From NCBI RefSeq assembly GCF_001898325.1, contig NZ_MKTR01000012.1:26356-90355 (forward strand): a stretch of 64,000 nt of DNA. Reading direction: 5' to 3'. The DNA is from Microbacterium sp. 67-17 (lineage in GTDB: Bacteria; Actinomycetota; Actinomycetes; Actinomycetales; Microbacteriaceae). Shown here piece after piece: positions 17,256-25,600 of this stretch. Every line of letters begins with the position of its first letter. Position 1 is the stretch's first letter. The position numbers and the translations under genes were made by a program. The notes under the pieces are model-generated. The model made no database searches, was not told the DNA's origin, and saw nothing but the letters and a program-made list of their open reading frames with translations.

Positions 17256-17753
17256 GTGCCCGCTGAATCCGACGAAGTCGACCGCATCGTCGGCGCGTGG
17301 AGTACCCAGCGGCCAGACTTGGACTTCTCTCCCCTCGAGGTTCTCTCGCGGGTCGACCGCCTGTCCCGGCACCTCGATCGGGCGCGCCGGGAGGCCTTCC
17401 GCCGTTCCGAGCTCGAGCCGTGGGAGTGGGATGTCCTGTCGGCACTACGACGGGCGGGCGAGCCGTTCCAGCTCAGCCCGAAGCAGTTGCTGCAGCAGAC
17501 ACTTGTCTCGTCGGGCACGATGACCAACCGCATCGACCGGCTCGTAGGGCGCCGCCTGGTGCGTCGCGAGTCCGATCCGGGCGACGGGCGCGGCATCCTC
17601 GTGACGCTCACGGAGGAGGGACGGACACGGGTGGATGCCGCCATCACGCGCCTCGTGGATGCCGAAGCGGTACTCCTGGACAGCCTCTCCCGCGCCGACC
17701 GCGACCGACTCGCAGCCCTGCTGCGCAAACTTTCCCTGGGGTTCGACACATGA
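17256..17753 (+). CDS. MarR-family transcriptional regulator
   Basis: The 165-residue protein has the MarR winged helix: FRRSELEPWEWDVLSALRRAG, the recognition region QTLVSSGTMTNRIDRLVGRRLVRRE and the wing DPGDGRGILVTLTEEG. N- and C-terminal helices should form the dimer interface. The ORF is open upstream to 17160, but the GTG at 17256 is chosen because a -10 element sits six bases before it. It overlaps the next membrane-protein gene by four bases (ATGA), so that gene is probably its target. Two similar 16-base repeats upstream may be its own operator. The ligand is unknown. Confidence 0.9.
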   Translation: MPAESDEVDRIVGAWSTQRPDLDFSPLEVLSRVDRLSRHLDRARREAFRRSELEPWEWDVLSALRRAGEPFQLSPKQLLQQTLVSSGTMTNRIDRLVGRRLVRRESDPGDGRGILVTLTEEGRTRVDAAITRLVDAEAVLLDSLSRADRDRLAALLRKLSLGFDT

Positions 17754-18271
17754 CAGACACCGAACGCGCCTCTGAACCGATCGACGAGCACCCGCGATGG
17801 CACGCGTGGTTCGACGCACGGTTCCGCTCCCCCGCTGCGATCTACGGCCTCATCGTGTTCTCAGCGCTGCTGATGATCAGCGCTGACCATGAGGACGACG
17901 TGCCGACCGTGGTTCTCACCGCGTCGAGCACGCTCGTCGTCTTCTTCATCGCGCATGTGTTCGCCCACACTCTCGCCGACCACGGCAAGCACCGCCTGGG
18001 TCTCGCGATCCGCTACGCCCTCTCCCACTCGGCGGGCATGCTCTGGGCGGCTGTCCTGCCGGCGATTGCCATGCTCGTTGCCGGTGCGCAGGGCCAGCCG
18101 GCGGTCGACGCTGCCGACTACGCGGTATGGGCCACCATGGCGGTGCTGGCGTTTCTCGGTTACATCGCCTTCTCGCGCACGGGCGCCCACTGGAGCATCC
18201 GGATCCTCGGCGCGATCGGCACCGCCCTTCTCGGTGTCTTCGTCGCGATCCTCGAGTACGCCTTCCACTGA
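17750..18271 (+). CDS. Four-span integral membrane protein, function unknown
   Basis: This 173-residue protein has a short polar N-terminus, then four hydrophobic segments at about residues 33-45 and 51-72 (interrupted by the acidic ADHEDDVPT loop), 93-112 and 124-172. Conserved-looking His residues occur in HVFAHTLADHGKHRLG. I do not recognise a named family. It is translationally coupled to the MarR gene upstream, so it may respond to the same signal, perhaps as a stress or efflux-related membrane protein. A strong palindrome follows its stop codon. Confidence 0.75.
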   Translation: MTDTERASEPIDEHPRWHAWFDARFRSPAAIYGLIVFSALLMISADHEDDVPTVVLTASSTLVVFFIAHVFAHTLADHGKHRLGLAIRYALSHSAGMLWAAVLPAIAMLVAGAQGQPAVDAADYAVWATMAVLAFLGYIAFSRTGAHWSIRILGAIGTALLGVFVAILEYAFH

Positions 18272-18275
18272 GCCC

Positions 18276-18299
18276 CCCCCTGCGCTGCAGCGCAGGGGG
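18276..18299. terminator. 24-base perfect palindrome, probable terminator
   Basis: A ten-base-pair stem of C/G-rich sequence with the four-base loop TGCA begins five bases after the membrane-protein stop codon at 18271. There is no T run after it, as is common for actinobacterial terminators. It separates the MarR operon from the acetyltransferase gene. Confidence 0.7.
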
Positions 18300-18315
18300 A
18301 TGTCCTCCACTCCGC

Positions 18316-18321
18316 GTAGCG
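18316..18321 (+). promoter_or_regulatory. -10 element of a leaderless promoter for the Eis-like gene
   Basis: TAGCGT is followed by seven bases and the ATG at 18329. The GGAGG just before the ATG lies only one base from it, too close for normal initiation, and is paired with CCTCC upstream in a hairpin. A leaderless transcript would avoid both. Confidence 0.5.
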
Positions 18322-18328
18322 TGGAGGC

Positions 18329-19645
18329 ATGACGAGTGAGCATGTGCAGTTCTTCCACGACGCGCCCCTCGATGCGGCAATGTCGGAATCTCTTGCGCAG
18401 CACGGCCTGACGGTGGTCGCTGTGGGCAGCGCCTCCAGAGCACACAACGATGCGTGGTTGTCAGCCGTAGCCCGTGGGTTTCTGGAGGACGAGCCGAGCG
18501 AGGTTCGCCGCGAGGCCTTCGTCGGTCACACCGCGCACCGCCGCAAGCTCGGCGTCTATGACTCCAGCTCGCCGCAACCTGAGATTCCGGTCGCGACCTT
18601 CGCATCGTGGGCGACCGAGCTCACCGTGCCGGGCGGCACCGTGACAGCCAGCGCGATCAGCTCGGTGACCGTGGCTCCGACCCATCGTCGGCGCGGCATC
18701 CTCCGTTCGCTCATGGCTGGTGAGTTGCGAACCGCCGCCTCGCTCGGTCTGCCCGTTGCCGTGCTGACCGTCAGCGAGTCGACCATCTACGGCAGGTTCG
18801 GGTTCGGTGCGGCTGCCGCGGTGGCGAACTGGGAGATTCGCACGCGCCGGGCCGGGTGGATCGGGCCCGAAGCACCTGGGCGCGTGGACTTCGTATCCCG
18901 CGAACAAGCACGGCAGGTCGCGGAAGCCCTCCACGAGCGAGTGCGTAACACCTCCCCCGGCGAGATCGCGCTTCCCGGCGGCCATCTCAATCGATTCTTC
19001 GGCACGAGCCCCGATGCCGAGAAGGCCGAGCGCTTACGCACCATCCAGTACCGCTCGCCCGCGGGTGACGTTGATGGGCTTGCGGTCTACCGCGTCGTCG
19101 AGAACCCGCACGACTTCAGCGAGTCCACGCTCGAGCTGTCGTGGCTGCTTGCCGCGACCGACGAGGCGTACGCCGCCCTGTGGCGGTTCCTCCTCGAGAT
19201 GGATCTCATCGCGATTCTGCGTGCGTCGGAGCTTGCCATCGACGAGCCGCTGTGGTGGATGATCGCAGACCAGCGGGCGGCGAAGATCACGGTCACAGAC
19301 CACCAGTACGTCCGCATCCTCGATGTGCCGGCAGCGCTCGCGAGCCGACGCTTCGGGACCGCCGACACGATAGCGCTCGAGGTTGACGACCCGCTGGGTA
19401 TCGCGGGTGGCACGTTCGTGCTGACGACGGATGCCGAGGGTCGCGCGTCGGTTGAGGCTGTCGAGACTCCCCCGCCCGGTGTGCCCCTGCTGCGGCTCGG
19501 CGTGCGTGAGCTGTCATCCCTGTTCCTGGGAGGTGTGTCGGTGTCGACCCTCGCCCGCGCGGGCCGAGTCGATGCTGACGATCCGGCCCGGATTGCGCGC
19601 GTGTTCCAGACCGTGGGCGCCCCGCGGCTGAGCTTCTGGTACTGA
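18329..19645 (+). CDS. Eis-family GNAT N-acetyltransferase
   Basis: The 438-residue protein has the Eis architecture. An N-terminal GNAT domain carries the acetyl-CoA loop VTVAPTHRRRGILRSLM, then the family hallmark ESTIYGRFGFGAAA. A second GNAT-like domain follows, and a C-terminal SCP2-like domain has SLFLGGVSVSTLARAGRV. The chain ends in LSFWY, in line with Eis proteins, where the terminal carboxylate takes part in catalysis. Members acetylate lysines or amines and can modify aminoglycosides, but the substrate here cannot be read from sequence. The gene is monocistronic, between a palindromic terminator and the ABC-F gene. Confidence 0.9.
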   Translation: MTSEHVQFFHDAPLDAAMSESLAQHGLTVVAVGSASRAHNDAWLSAVARGFLEDEPSEVRREAFVGHTAHRRKLGVYDSSSPQPEIPVATFASWATELTVPGGTVTASAISSVTVAPTHRRRGILRSLMAGELRTAASLGLPVAVLTVSESTIYGRFGFGAAAAVANWEIRTRRAGWIGPEAPGRVDFVSREQARQVAEALHERVRNTSPGEIALPGGHLNRFFGTSPDAEKAERLRTIQYRSPAGDVDGLAVYRVVENPHDFSESTLELSWLLAATDEAYAALWRFLLEMDLIAILRASELAIDEPLWWMIADQRAAKITVTDHQYVRILDVPAALASRRFGTADTIALEVDDPLGIAGGTFVLTTDAEGRASVEAVETPPPGVPLLRLGVRELSSLFLGGVSVSTLARAGRVDADDPARIARVFQTVGAPRLSFWY

Positions 19646-19671
19646 CGCGCGGCTGAACTCCGCACGGCGCC

Positions 19672-19677
19672 TAGCCT
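19672..19677 (+). promoter_or_regulatory. -10 element of a leaderless ABC-F promoter
   Basis: TAGCCT is followed by seven bases (GGAGGGG) and the ATG at 19685. The purine run touches the start codon, so it is unlikely to act as a normal ribosome binding site. Confidence 0.5.
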
Positions 19678-19684
19678 GGAGGGG

Positions 19685-21502
19685 ATGGCACATCTTCTCG
19701 GCGCTGAGGCGCTGCACCTTGAGTTCCCCACGAAAGTGGTCTTCGACTCCGTCACGCTCGGCATCGCGGAGGGCGACCGGATCGGGATCGTCGGCCGCAA
19801 CGGCGACGGCAAGTCGAGCCTGCTCGCCATGATCGCAGGCCGCCTGCAACCGGATGCCGGCAAGGTCACGGTGCGCGGCGGTACCCGCATCGGTGTCGTG
19901 GACCAGCAGGACACCCTCGACGACGACCAGACGGTGGGACGAGCGATCGTCGGCGACCTCGACGAGCACGAGTGGGCGGGCGATGCCCGCATCCGCGACG
20001 TGCTGGCGGGCCTGGTGACCGACCTCGATTGGGACGCCCCCCTCTCGACACTGTCGGGTGGTCAGCGCCGCCGCGTTGCCCTCGCCGCAGTCCTCATCGG
20101 CGACTGGGACATCCTGATCCTCGACGAGCCGACCAACCACCTCGATGTCGAGGGGATCGCGTGGCTCGCCGCACATCTGAAGAAGCGGTGGGCAGCGAAC
20201 GCCGGGGCGCTGCTGGTCGTGACCCACGACCGATGGTTCCTCGACGAGGTGTGCACTCTCACGTGGGAGGTGCACGACAGGATCGTCGAACCGTTCGAGG
20301 GAGGGTATGCGGCCTACATCCTGCAGCGGGTCGAACGCGATCGCCAGGCTGCCGCGATCGAGGCACGTCGACAGAATCTCGCGCGCAAGGAGCTCGCGTG
20401 GCTCCGTCGCGGGGCCCCGGCCCGCACCTCGAAGCCGAAGTTCCGGATCGACGCGGCCAACGCCCTCATCGCGGACGTGCCCGAGATCCGCAACTCCACC
20501 GAACTGCAGTCACTGGCGGTCACACGCCTGGGCAAAGACGTCGTCGATCTGCTGGATGCCTCGGTGAGCTTCGATGGCCGCGAGATCCTTCGCGACATCG
20601 AGTGGCGCATTGCCCCCGGCGAGCGCACCGGAATCCTCGGCGTCAACGGCGCCGGTAAGTCCACGCTCCTGGGACTCGTCGACGGCAGCGTCGCTCCCAC
20701 GGGCGGCCGAGTCAAGCGCGGCAAGACCGTGCGCGTGGCGACCCTGACGCAGCGCCTCGACGAACTCGAGGAGCACCTGGCCGATCCGGTGCGGGTCGTG
20801 ATCGGGCGACTGCGCACCAGCTACATGATCGGTTCCGGCTCGAAAGCGCAAGAACTCACGCCGGGCCAACTGCTCGAACGCCTCGGCTTCTCATCCGTGC
20901 AACTGTCGACGCCGGTGCGCGACCTCTCGGGAGGTCAGAAACGCAGGCTGCAGCTGCTGTTGATCCTCCTCGACCAGCCGAACGTCCTCATCCTGGATGA
21001 GCCGACCAACGACCTCGACACCGACATGCTCGCGGCGATGGAGGACCTGCTCGACTCGTGGCCCGGCACGCTGCTCGTCGTCTCGCACGACCGGTACTTC
21101 CTGGAGCGCGTCACCGATCAGCAGTACGCGATCCTTCCCGGCCCCGGCGGCTCCGGGCGATTGCGCCACCTGCCGGGTGGGGTGGACGAGTACCTGAGGC
21201 TGCGCGAGCAGACCGTTGCCACCCCGACGGAGCGAGCCACGGCGGATGCGGAGCGGGCCAGCAGCGCGAAGCCGGTTCTTGCGGGAGCCGATCTTCGCGC
21301 AGCGCAGAAGGAGCTTGCGTCGATCGAGCGACGGCTCGAGAAGCTCGAGCAGCAGATCACCGGCGCGCGAGCAGCGCTGGCAGACCACGACCAGTCTGAC
21401 TATGTCGGTCTGGGGCGCGAGATGGAGCGGATCGGCGCCCTTGAGACCGAGCAGTCCGAGCTCGAGGCTCGCTGGTACGAGCTTGGTGAGGCGACGCAGT
21501 AG
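19685..21502 (+). CDS. ABC-F family ATPase (Uup-like)
   Basis: The 605-residue protein has two ABC ATPase domains and no membrane span. The first has Walker A GRNGDGKSS, signature LSGGQRRRV and ILDEPTNHLD. The second has [18 protein letters not shown] and ILDEPTNDLD. A linker of about 60 residues separates them, and a C-terminal coiled coil (about 540-605, KELASIERRLEKLEQQ) is typical of Uup. ABC-F proteins act on ribosomes (translation factors or antibiotic protection), and Uup proteins also affect transposon excision and branched DNA. The coiled-coil tail favours a Uup-like housekeeping role over drug resistance. Confidence 0.92.
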   Translation: MAHLLGAEALHLEFPTKVVFDSVTLGIAEGDRIGIVGRNGDGKSSLLAMIAGRLQPDAGKVTVRGGTRIGVVDQQDTLDDDQTVGRAIVGDLDEHEWAGDARIRDVLAGLVTDLDWDAPLSTLSGGQRRRVALAAVLIGDWDILILDEPTNHLDVEGIAWLAAHLKKRWAANAGALLVVTHDRWFLDEVCTLTWEVHDRIVEPFEGGYAAYILQRVERDRQAAAIEARRQNLARKELAWLRRGAPARTSKPKFRIDAANALIADVPEIRNSTELQSLAVTRLGKDVVDLLDASVSFDGREILRDIEWRIAPGERTGILGVNGAGKSTLLGLVDGSVAPTGGRVKRGKTVRVATLTQRLDELEEHLADPVRVVIGRLRTSYMIGSGSKAQELTPGQLLERLGFSSVQLSTPVRDLSGGQKRRLQLLLILLDQPNVLILDEPTNDLDTDMLAAMEDLLDSWPGTLLVVSHDRYFLERVTDQQYAILPGPGGSGRLRHLPGGVDEYLRLREQTVATPTERATADAERASSAKPVLAGADLRAAQKELASIERRLEKLEQQITGARAALADHDQSDYVGLGREMERIGALETEQSELEARWYELGEATQ

Positions 21503-21523
21503 CCGAGGCTCACCCGCGAATCG

Positions 21524-22489
21524 CTACGGTGCGCTGGACGAGGGCGCACGTCGTGCTGGCTCCGCGGGCATCGTCGCAGCCGGGCCGACAGGTGAACCTT
21601 CCCGGATGCCGCGCTCGCGCCACCGGCGCTCGGCGTGTGCTCCCCATATGAGCGCGGCAAGGAGCACAGCGGCTCCGCCAATGCCTGTGGCGCCCAGTGT
21701 GTCGCCTGCGACGAAGACGCCGATCGCAAGAGCCCAGCCGGGCTCAGTCCCCAGCACAATGCTGGCGCGCGTCGCGGAGGTGCGGCTGGTGGCCCAGAGC
21801 TGCCCGAGGAATGCCATGAGGGTGCATCCCGCGCTGAGATACGCGACAACAGCCCAGTCTCCCGGCGTGAACTGAGGAAGGCTCGCGAGGGCGGGACCCG
21901 CACCCCACAGTGTGAATACCAGCGCGCCGAGAGCCAGCTCGATCGTCGTCAGGGGCACGACGCGCGCCCCCGACACCGCGAAGCGCGCGCCCGCCACCCC
22001 GAGAGCTGCGCGTGTGAGGGCTGCGGACAGGATGAGGATGTCGCCCACGCTGGGCGTTGACAGACCCGACCCCCCGACCAGCAGAGTGACACCGGCAACG
22101 CCGAGCAACACGGAGGCGATGAGCCGGACCGACAGAGCCCGGCGAGTGACGACGGACTCGATGACGGGGGTGATGAGCACCGATAGGCCGATGAGAAGAC
22201 CGGCGTTGGTGGCGCTGGTGAGAGTCACCCCGATCGTCTCCAGGGCGATTGTCGCTGCCCGCACGATACCGAGGATCACCCCCGGCGCCGCGACGGTTCC
22301 CAACACGCGAAGTTGGCGGCGCCACGTCACGACAGCCAGCAGGACCAATGCCGCCGGCAGGAAGCGCAGACACAGGACCGCAGCGACGGACGACGCTTCA
22401 GCGAGATCCTTCGCGCCGAGGTAACTACCACCCCAGACGATCGCTACGGCGAGCAACACGGCATCGGGCGCGAATCGATGAGGAACCAT
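21524..22489 (-). CDS. EamA/DMT-family transporter
   Basis: The 321-residue protein has about ten hydrophobic spans arranged as two EamA repeats (WGGSYLGAKDLAEA near the start and the second repeat near residue 155). Such drug/metabolite transporters usually export amino acids or small metabolites. It is divergent from a LysR-type regulator, with a T-N11-A box between, a standard arrangement for substrate-induced export. It ends 21 bases from the convergent ABC-F gene. The substrate is unknown. Confidence 0.9.
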   Translation of the reverse strand: MVPHRFAPDAVLLAVAIVWGGSYLGAKDLAEASSVAAVLCLRFLPAALVLLAVVTWRRQLRVLGTVAAPGVILGIVRAATIALETIGVTLTSATNAGLLIGLSVLITPVIESVVTRRALSVRLIASVLLGVAGVTLLVGGSGLSTPSVGDILILSAALTRAALGVAGARFAVSGARVVPLTTIELALGALVFTLWGAGPALASLPQFTPGDWAVVAYLSAGCTLMAFLGQLWATSRTSATRASIVLGTEPGWALAIGVFVAGDTLGATGIGGAAVLLAALIWGAHAERRWRERGIREGSPVGPAATMPAEPARRAPSSSAP

Positions 22490-22548
22490 GAGCTCACCCT
22501 CTCCCGTGCGTTCAGTTCAGAACAACGGGAGCTTGTTTCAACAATGTG

Positions 22549-22561
22549 TAAGCATTGCTTA
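22549..22561. promoter_or_regulatory. LysR-type T-N11-A palindrome
   Basis: TAAGCATTGCTTA is a perfect inverted repeat around one base and fits the LysR-family T-N11-A consensus. It abuts the ATG of the LysR gene. A second perfect inverted repeat, TTGTT-TC-AACAA, lies at 22533-22544. Together they could be the recognition and activation sites in the EamA/LysR divergent promoter. Confidence 0.6.
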
Positions 22562-23488
22562 ATGGACGTGCATCATCTCCGAACGTTACGGGAGCTGCGC
22601 GACCGCGGATCGGTGACGGCCGTCGCCCACGCTCTGCACATCTCCCCCTCTGCTGTGTCACAACAGCTGGCCGCCCTGCAGCGAGCGACCCCTATCGCGC
22701 TCACCGAGCAACGCGGTCGCGTCTTGGCCCTCACCGCCGCCGGTGCGCGGGTAGCGGATGCGGCGGAAGATGTTCTCGCCGCGCTCGCGCGCACCGAGGG
22801 TGCTGTCGACGATTTTCTTTCCCGCAGCAACGAGGCGGTGACAGTGACCGCCTTCCACAGCGCGGCTCTGGCGTGGTTTCCCGCCCTCATCGAGCAATCC
22901 GCGTCAGATCCCTCGGGTCCTGAGGTACACGTCCGGGACGAGGATGTGTCGACCGAGGAGTTTCCGCTCCTCGCCGCCGACTACGACATCGTGATCGCCC
23001 ACCGACCGCTCGGGTCGGCGCCCTGGCAGAGTGCGCGCGTGAACGCCATTCCTGTGATGGATGAGCCGCTCGATGTGGCAGTGAGCGTGTCGCACCGCCT
23101 CGCAACGCGTTCGTCGGTGCGCCTGTCCGAGGTCGTCGACGAGGTGTGGACCGCGGCGCACGAGGGCTTTCCCCTGGAGCCACTGCTCGCGCAGGCAGTC
23201 TCGGCGAGCACAGGCAGGCCCCTGCGAATCGCGCACCGGGTCAACGAGTTCAACGTCGCCGCGGCGATCATCGCTCGCACGAACACGATCGGTCTCCTAC
23301 CGCGATACACGGGTCTCGGCCCCTCCTTCGCCGATCAGGTGGTGTTGCTGCCGATCGAGGACGTGAGGCTTGGACGCCACGTCGACCTGCTGACCCGCCG
23401 CGACACCGGGGCACGGCGCGGCGTTCGGATCGTCGTCGAGAGGATTGCGCAGATCGCCGCCGAGAGGTCAGGCGAATTGCATTCCTGA
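22562..23488 (+). CDS. LysR-family transcriptional regulator
   Basis: A 308-residue LysR-type regulator whose N-terminal helix-turn-helix reads MDVHHLRTLRELRDRGSVTA then HISPSAVSQQLAALQ. The C-terminal co-inducer domain covers about residues 90-300. The ATG at 22562 aligns with the family start, although the frame is open far upstream. No ribosome binding site is visible and the T-N11-A box directly abuts the start, so the mRNA may be leaderless and self-repressed. The neighbouring divergent EamA transporter is the expected target. Its stop codon overlaps the CstR-type operator of the next operon. Confidence 0.9.
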   Translation: MDVHHLRTLRELRDRGSVTAVAHALHISPSAVSQQLAALQRATPIALTEQRGRVLALTAAGARVADAAEDVLAALARTEGAVDDFLSRSNEAVTVTAFHSAALAWFPALIEQSASDPSGPEVHVRDEDVSTEEFPLLAADYDIVIAHRPLGSAPWQSARVNAIPVMDEPLDVAVSVSHRLATRSSVRLSEVVDEVWTAAHEGFPLEPLLAQAVSASTGRPLRIAHRVNEFNVAAAIIARTNTIGLLPRYTGLGPSFADQVVLLPIEDVRLGRHVDLLTRRDTGARRGVRIVVERIAQIAAERSGELHS

Positions 23489-23503
23489 TACCCCTAGGGG
23501 TAT
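23488..23503. promoter_or_regulatory. CsoR/CstR-type operator
   Basis: ATACCCCTAGGGGTAT is a perfect 16-base palindrome with the C-tract/G-tract form known for CsoR and CstR operators. It lies 39-54 bases before the CoA-disulfide reductase start. A CstR-like regulator is encoded in the same operon, so self-controlled repression is very likely. The first base overlaps the LysR stop codon. Confidence 0.85.
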
Positions 23504-23541
23504 ATTCGGAGCACCCTCCCCCGCAAGAAAGAGAGTGCTCA

Positions 23542-25227
23542 ATGCGCATCGTCATCGTAGGCGGCGTGGCCGCTGGGATGAGCGCGGCCGCCCGCGCCCG
23601 CCGTCACGACGAGTCAGCCGAGATCATCGTGCTCGAGCGCGGCCCCGAAGTCTCGTTCGCGAACTGCGGCCTCCCGTACCACGTCGGCGGCGAGATCCCC
23701 CACGAGGGGTCGCTCCTCCTGCACACTCCCAAGACGCTGCGCGCGAGCCTGAACCTCGACGTGCGGACAGGGCACGACGTGACAGCGATCGACACGACGG
23801 CGAAGACCGTCACTGTCGCGTCAGCATCCGGCGTCGACGAACTGTCCTACGACGCACTCGTGCTCGCACCCGGCGCCGTTGCCATCCGGCCGCCGCTCCC
23901 CGGGCTCGACTCACCGCGAGTGCGGACACTTCGCACCGTGGCGGACGCCGTAACGCTGAAGAAGTGGGTCGATGACGGTGCTCGACGTGGGGTCGTGCTC
24001 GGCGCCGGGTTCATCGGCCTCGAAGCCGCCGAAGCCCTGCGTCACCGCGGACTCGAGGTCGACGTCGTCGAGCTGGCCCCACACGTGCTTCCTCCCCTCG
24101 AGCGTGAGATGGCGTCGGTCGTGACGACGCAACTGCGTCAACTCGGCATCCGTGTTCACGCCGGTGTCGCTGCCGAGAGCGTCGAGGTCGGCGACACCGA
24201 GGATGTGGTGATCCTCGCGGACGGCACGCGCATCCCGACCGACCTCGTCGTCCTCTCCGTGGGCGTTCGCCCCGATACCGGGTTCGTCGAGGCGGCAGGG
24301 ATCGAGACCGTTCGCGGCGCCATCGTCGTCGATGATCGCGGGCGCACCTCCGCCCACGGAGTGTGGGCTGCCGGCGACGCGGTCATCAGTACGGATGCCG
24401 TCACCGGCATCCAGCGTCCCGTGCCGCTTGCGGGCCCAGCCAACCGCGCCGGGAGGCTCATCGCCGACGACATCTTCGGTATGGCCGGGGGCCGTCCCAT
24501 CCCGCAGCCCGTGGGGACCGCCATCGTGCGGGTCGGCGAGATCACAGCGGCGATGACCGGCGCGAACCGCGCGAGCCTGGATGCGGCAGGGATCGACTAC
24601 ACGACGATCCACCTGCACCCGATGCAGCACGCCGGCTACTTTCCCGGCGCCTCGACCGTGCACCTGATCGTGCACATCTCGAAGCGCGACGGGCGAATCC
24701 TCGGCGCGCAGGCCGTGGGCTACGAGGGCGTGGACAAGCGCATCGACGTGCTGGCCACAGCGATTCGCGCCGGCTTGCCCGCGACCGACCTCATGGATCT
24801 CGATCTTGCCTACTCCCCGCCGTATGGCCAGGCCAAAGACGCCGTGAACCTCGTCGGTATGGTCGCCGAGAACGTCGAGAACGGCAGGTTGAAGCTCTGG
24901 TACGCCGACGAGCTCGACCAGATGCGGGACACCGCACTGATCCTCGATGTCCGCACGCCCCGCGAATACACCAGCGGCCACATCGAGGGGTCACTGAACA
25001 TTCCACACACCGAACTGCGCGAGCGCCTCGACGAGGTGCGCGAAGCCGCGCAGGGTCGCCCGATCGCGGCTCTGTGCGCGGCGGGTGTCCGATCGAACAT
25101 CGCCTACCGCATCCTGGTAGGCAACGGCTTTGACGCGCTCTCCCTGTCGGGCGGGACGCAGACCCTCCGCCAGTGGTGGGGCGATGAGGCCGCCAGCATC
25201 CTTGTCAGAGAAGAGGTCCACGCATGA
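23542..25227 (+). CDS. CoA-disulfide reductase with C-terminal rhodanese domain
   Basis: The 561-residue flavoenzyme belongs to the CoA-disulfide/persulfide reductase family. It has an FAD Rossmann motif VGGVAAGMSAAARAR, the active-site Cys42 in SFANCGLPY, an NAD(P)H motif VVLGAGFIGLEAAEAL and a dimerisation domain. The rhodanese domain (about 465-555) has Cys512 in CAAGVRS, matching the CxxGxR loop. Such fusions reduce CoA-disulfides or CoA-persulfides in sulfur stress or sulfide handling. The ATG follows AGAGAG weakly. It overlaps the CstR gene by four bases and lies behind a CsoR/CstR palindrome, so its expression should rise with reactive sulfur. Confidence 0.93.
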   Translation: MRIVIVGGVAAGMSAAARARRHDESAEIIVLERGPEVSFANCGLPYHVGGEIPHEGSLLLHTPKTLRASLNLDVRTGHDVTAIDTTAKTVTVASASGVDELSYDALVLAPGAVAIRPPLPGLDSPRVRTLRTVADAVTLKKWVDDGARRGVVLGAGFIGLEAAEALRHRGLEVDVVELAPHVLPPLEREMASVVTTQLRQLGIRVHAGVAAESVEVGDTEDVVILADGTRIPTDLVVLSVGVRPDTGFVEAAGIETVRGAIVVDDRGRTSAHGVWAAGDAVISTDAVTGIQRPVPLAGPANRAGRLIADDIFGMAGGRPIPQPVGTAIVRVGEITAAMTGANRASLDAAGIDYTTIHLHPMQHAGYFPGASTVHLIVHISKRDGRILGAQAVGYEGVDKRIDVLATAIRAGLPATDLMDLDLAYSPPYGQAKDAVNLVGMVAENVENGRLKLWYADELDQMRDTALILDVRTPREYTSGHIEGSLNIPHTELRERLDEVREAAQGRPIAALCAAGVRSNIAYRILVGNGFDALSLSGGTQTLRQWWGDEAASILVREEVHA

Positions 25228-25514
25228 TGATCACCGGCACCCCCGAGGAGCAGGCGGCAACGCGCAAGCGCATCACGAATCGGCTCAAGCGCGCGCAGGG
25301 GCAACTGAACGCGGTCATCGCCTCCGTTGAGGCCGGCGACACGTGCCGCGACATCGTGACGCAGCTCTCCGCCGTCACCAGCGCGCTGGACCGCGCCGGG
25401 TTCGCCATCATCTCGGCCGCGATGCGTGACTGCGTCGCCGACCCGGACGGCACCGCCGAGGCCGAGGGCCTGACGCAGGAGGAGCTGGAGAAGCTCTTCC
25501 TCTCCCTCGCCTGA
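25224..25514 (+). CDS. CstR-like (CsoR/DUF156 family) persulfide-sensing repressor
   Basis: The 96-residue all-helical protein is of the CsoR/FrmR family (RLKRAQGQLNAV). Copper-sensing CsoR proteins use Cys-His-Cys. Here Cys41 and Cys70 keep the 29-residue spacing, but the residue at the His position is Ala66. That pattern is the one of CstR, which senses persulfide or polysulfide by forming Cys-Cys links. With the rhodanese-fused reductase upstream and an operator of the right form, it is best read as a sulfur sensor rather than a copper sensor. A second ATG at 25227 is possible. Confidence 0.88.
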   Translation: MMITGTPEEQAATRKRITNRLKRAQGQLNAVIASVEAGDTCRDIVTQLSAVTSALDRAGFAIISAAMRDCVADPDGTAEAEGLTQEELEKLFLSLA

Positions 25515-25600
25515 GCCGCATCACCTGACACTCATCGCTCGGCCCGTCACCGTGACGGACCGCTATTCGTGCTGCCCGCGCAGCCAGTGAAGGAGACACC

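Noticed and set aside
15613-17445. glmU start far upstream of 17079
   Set aside because: The longer frame runs through the tRNA-Gln gene and encodes Arg/Pro/Gly-rich sequence unlike GlmU. The nucleotide-binding motif begins right after the ATG at 17079.
18276-18299. The 24-base palindrome as a regulator site
   Set aside because: It sits five bases after a stop codon and forms a very stable G/C hairpin, so a terminator is the simpler reading.
25224-25514. Copper-sensing CsoR
   Set aside because: The His ligand of the Cys-His-Cys copper site is Ala66, and no copper ATPase or chaperone is nearby. The operon is about sulfur.
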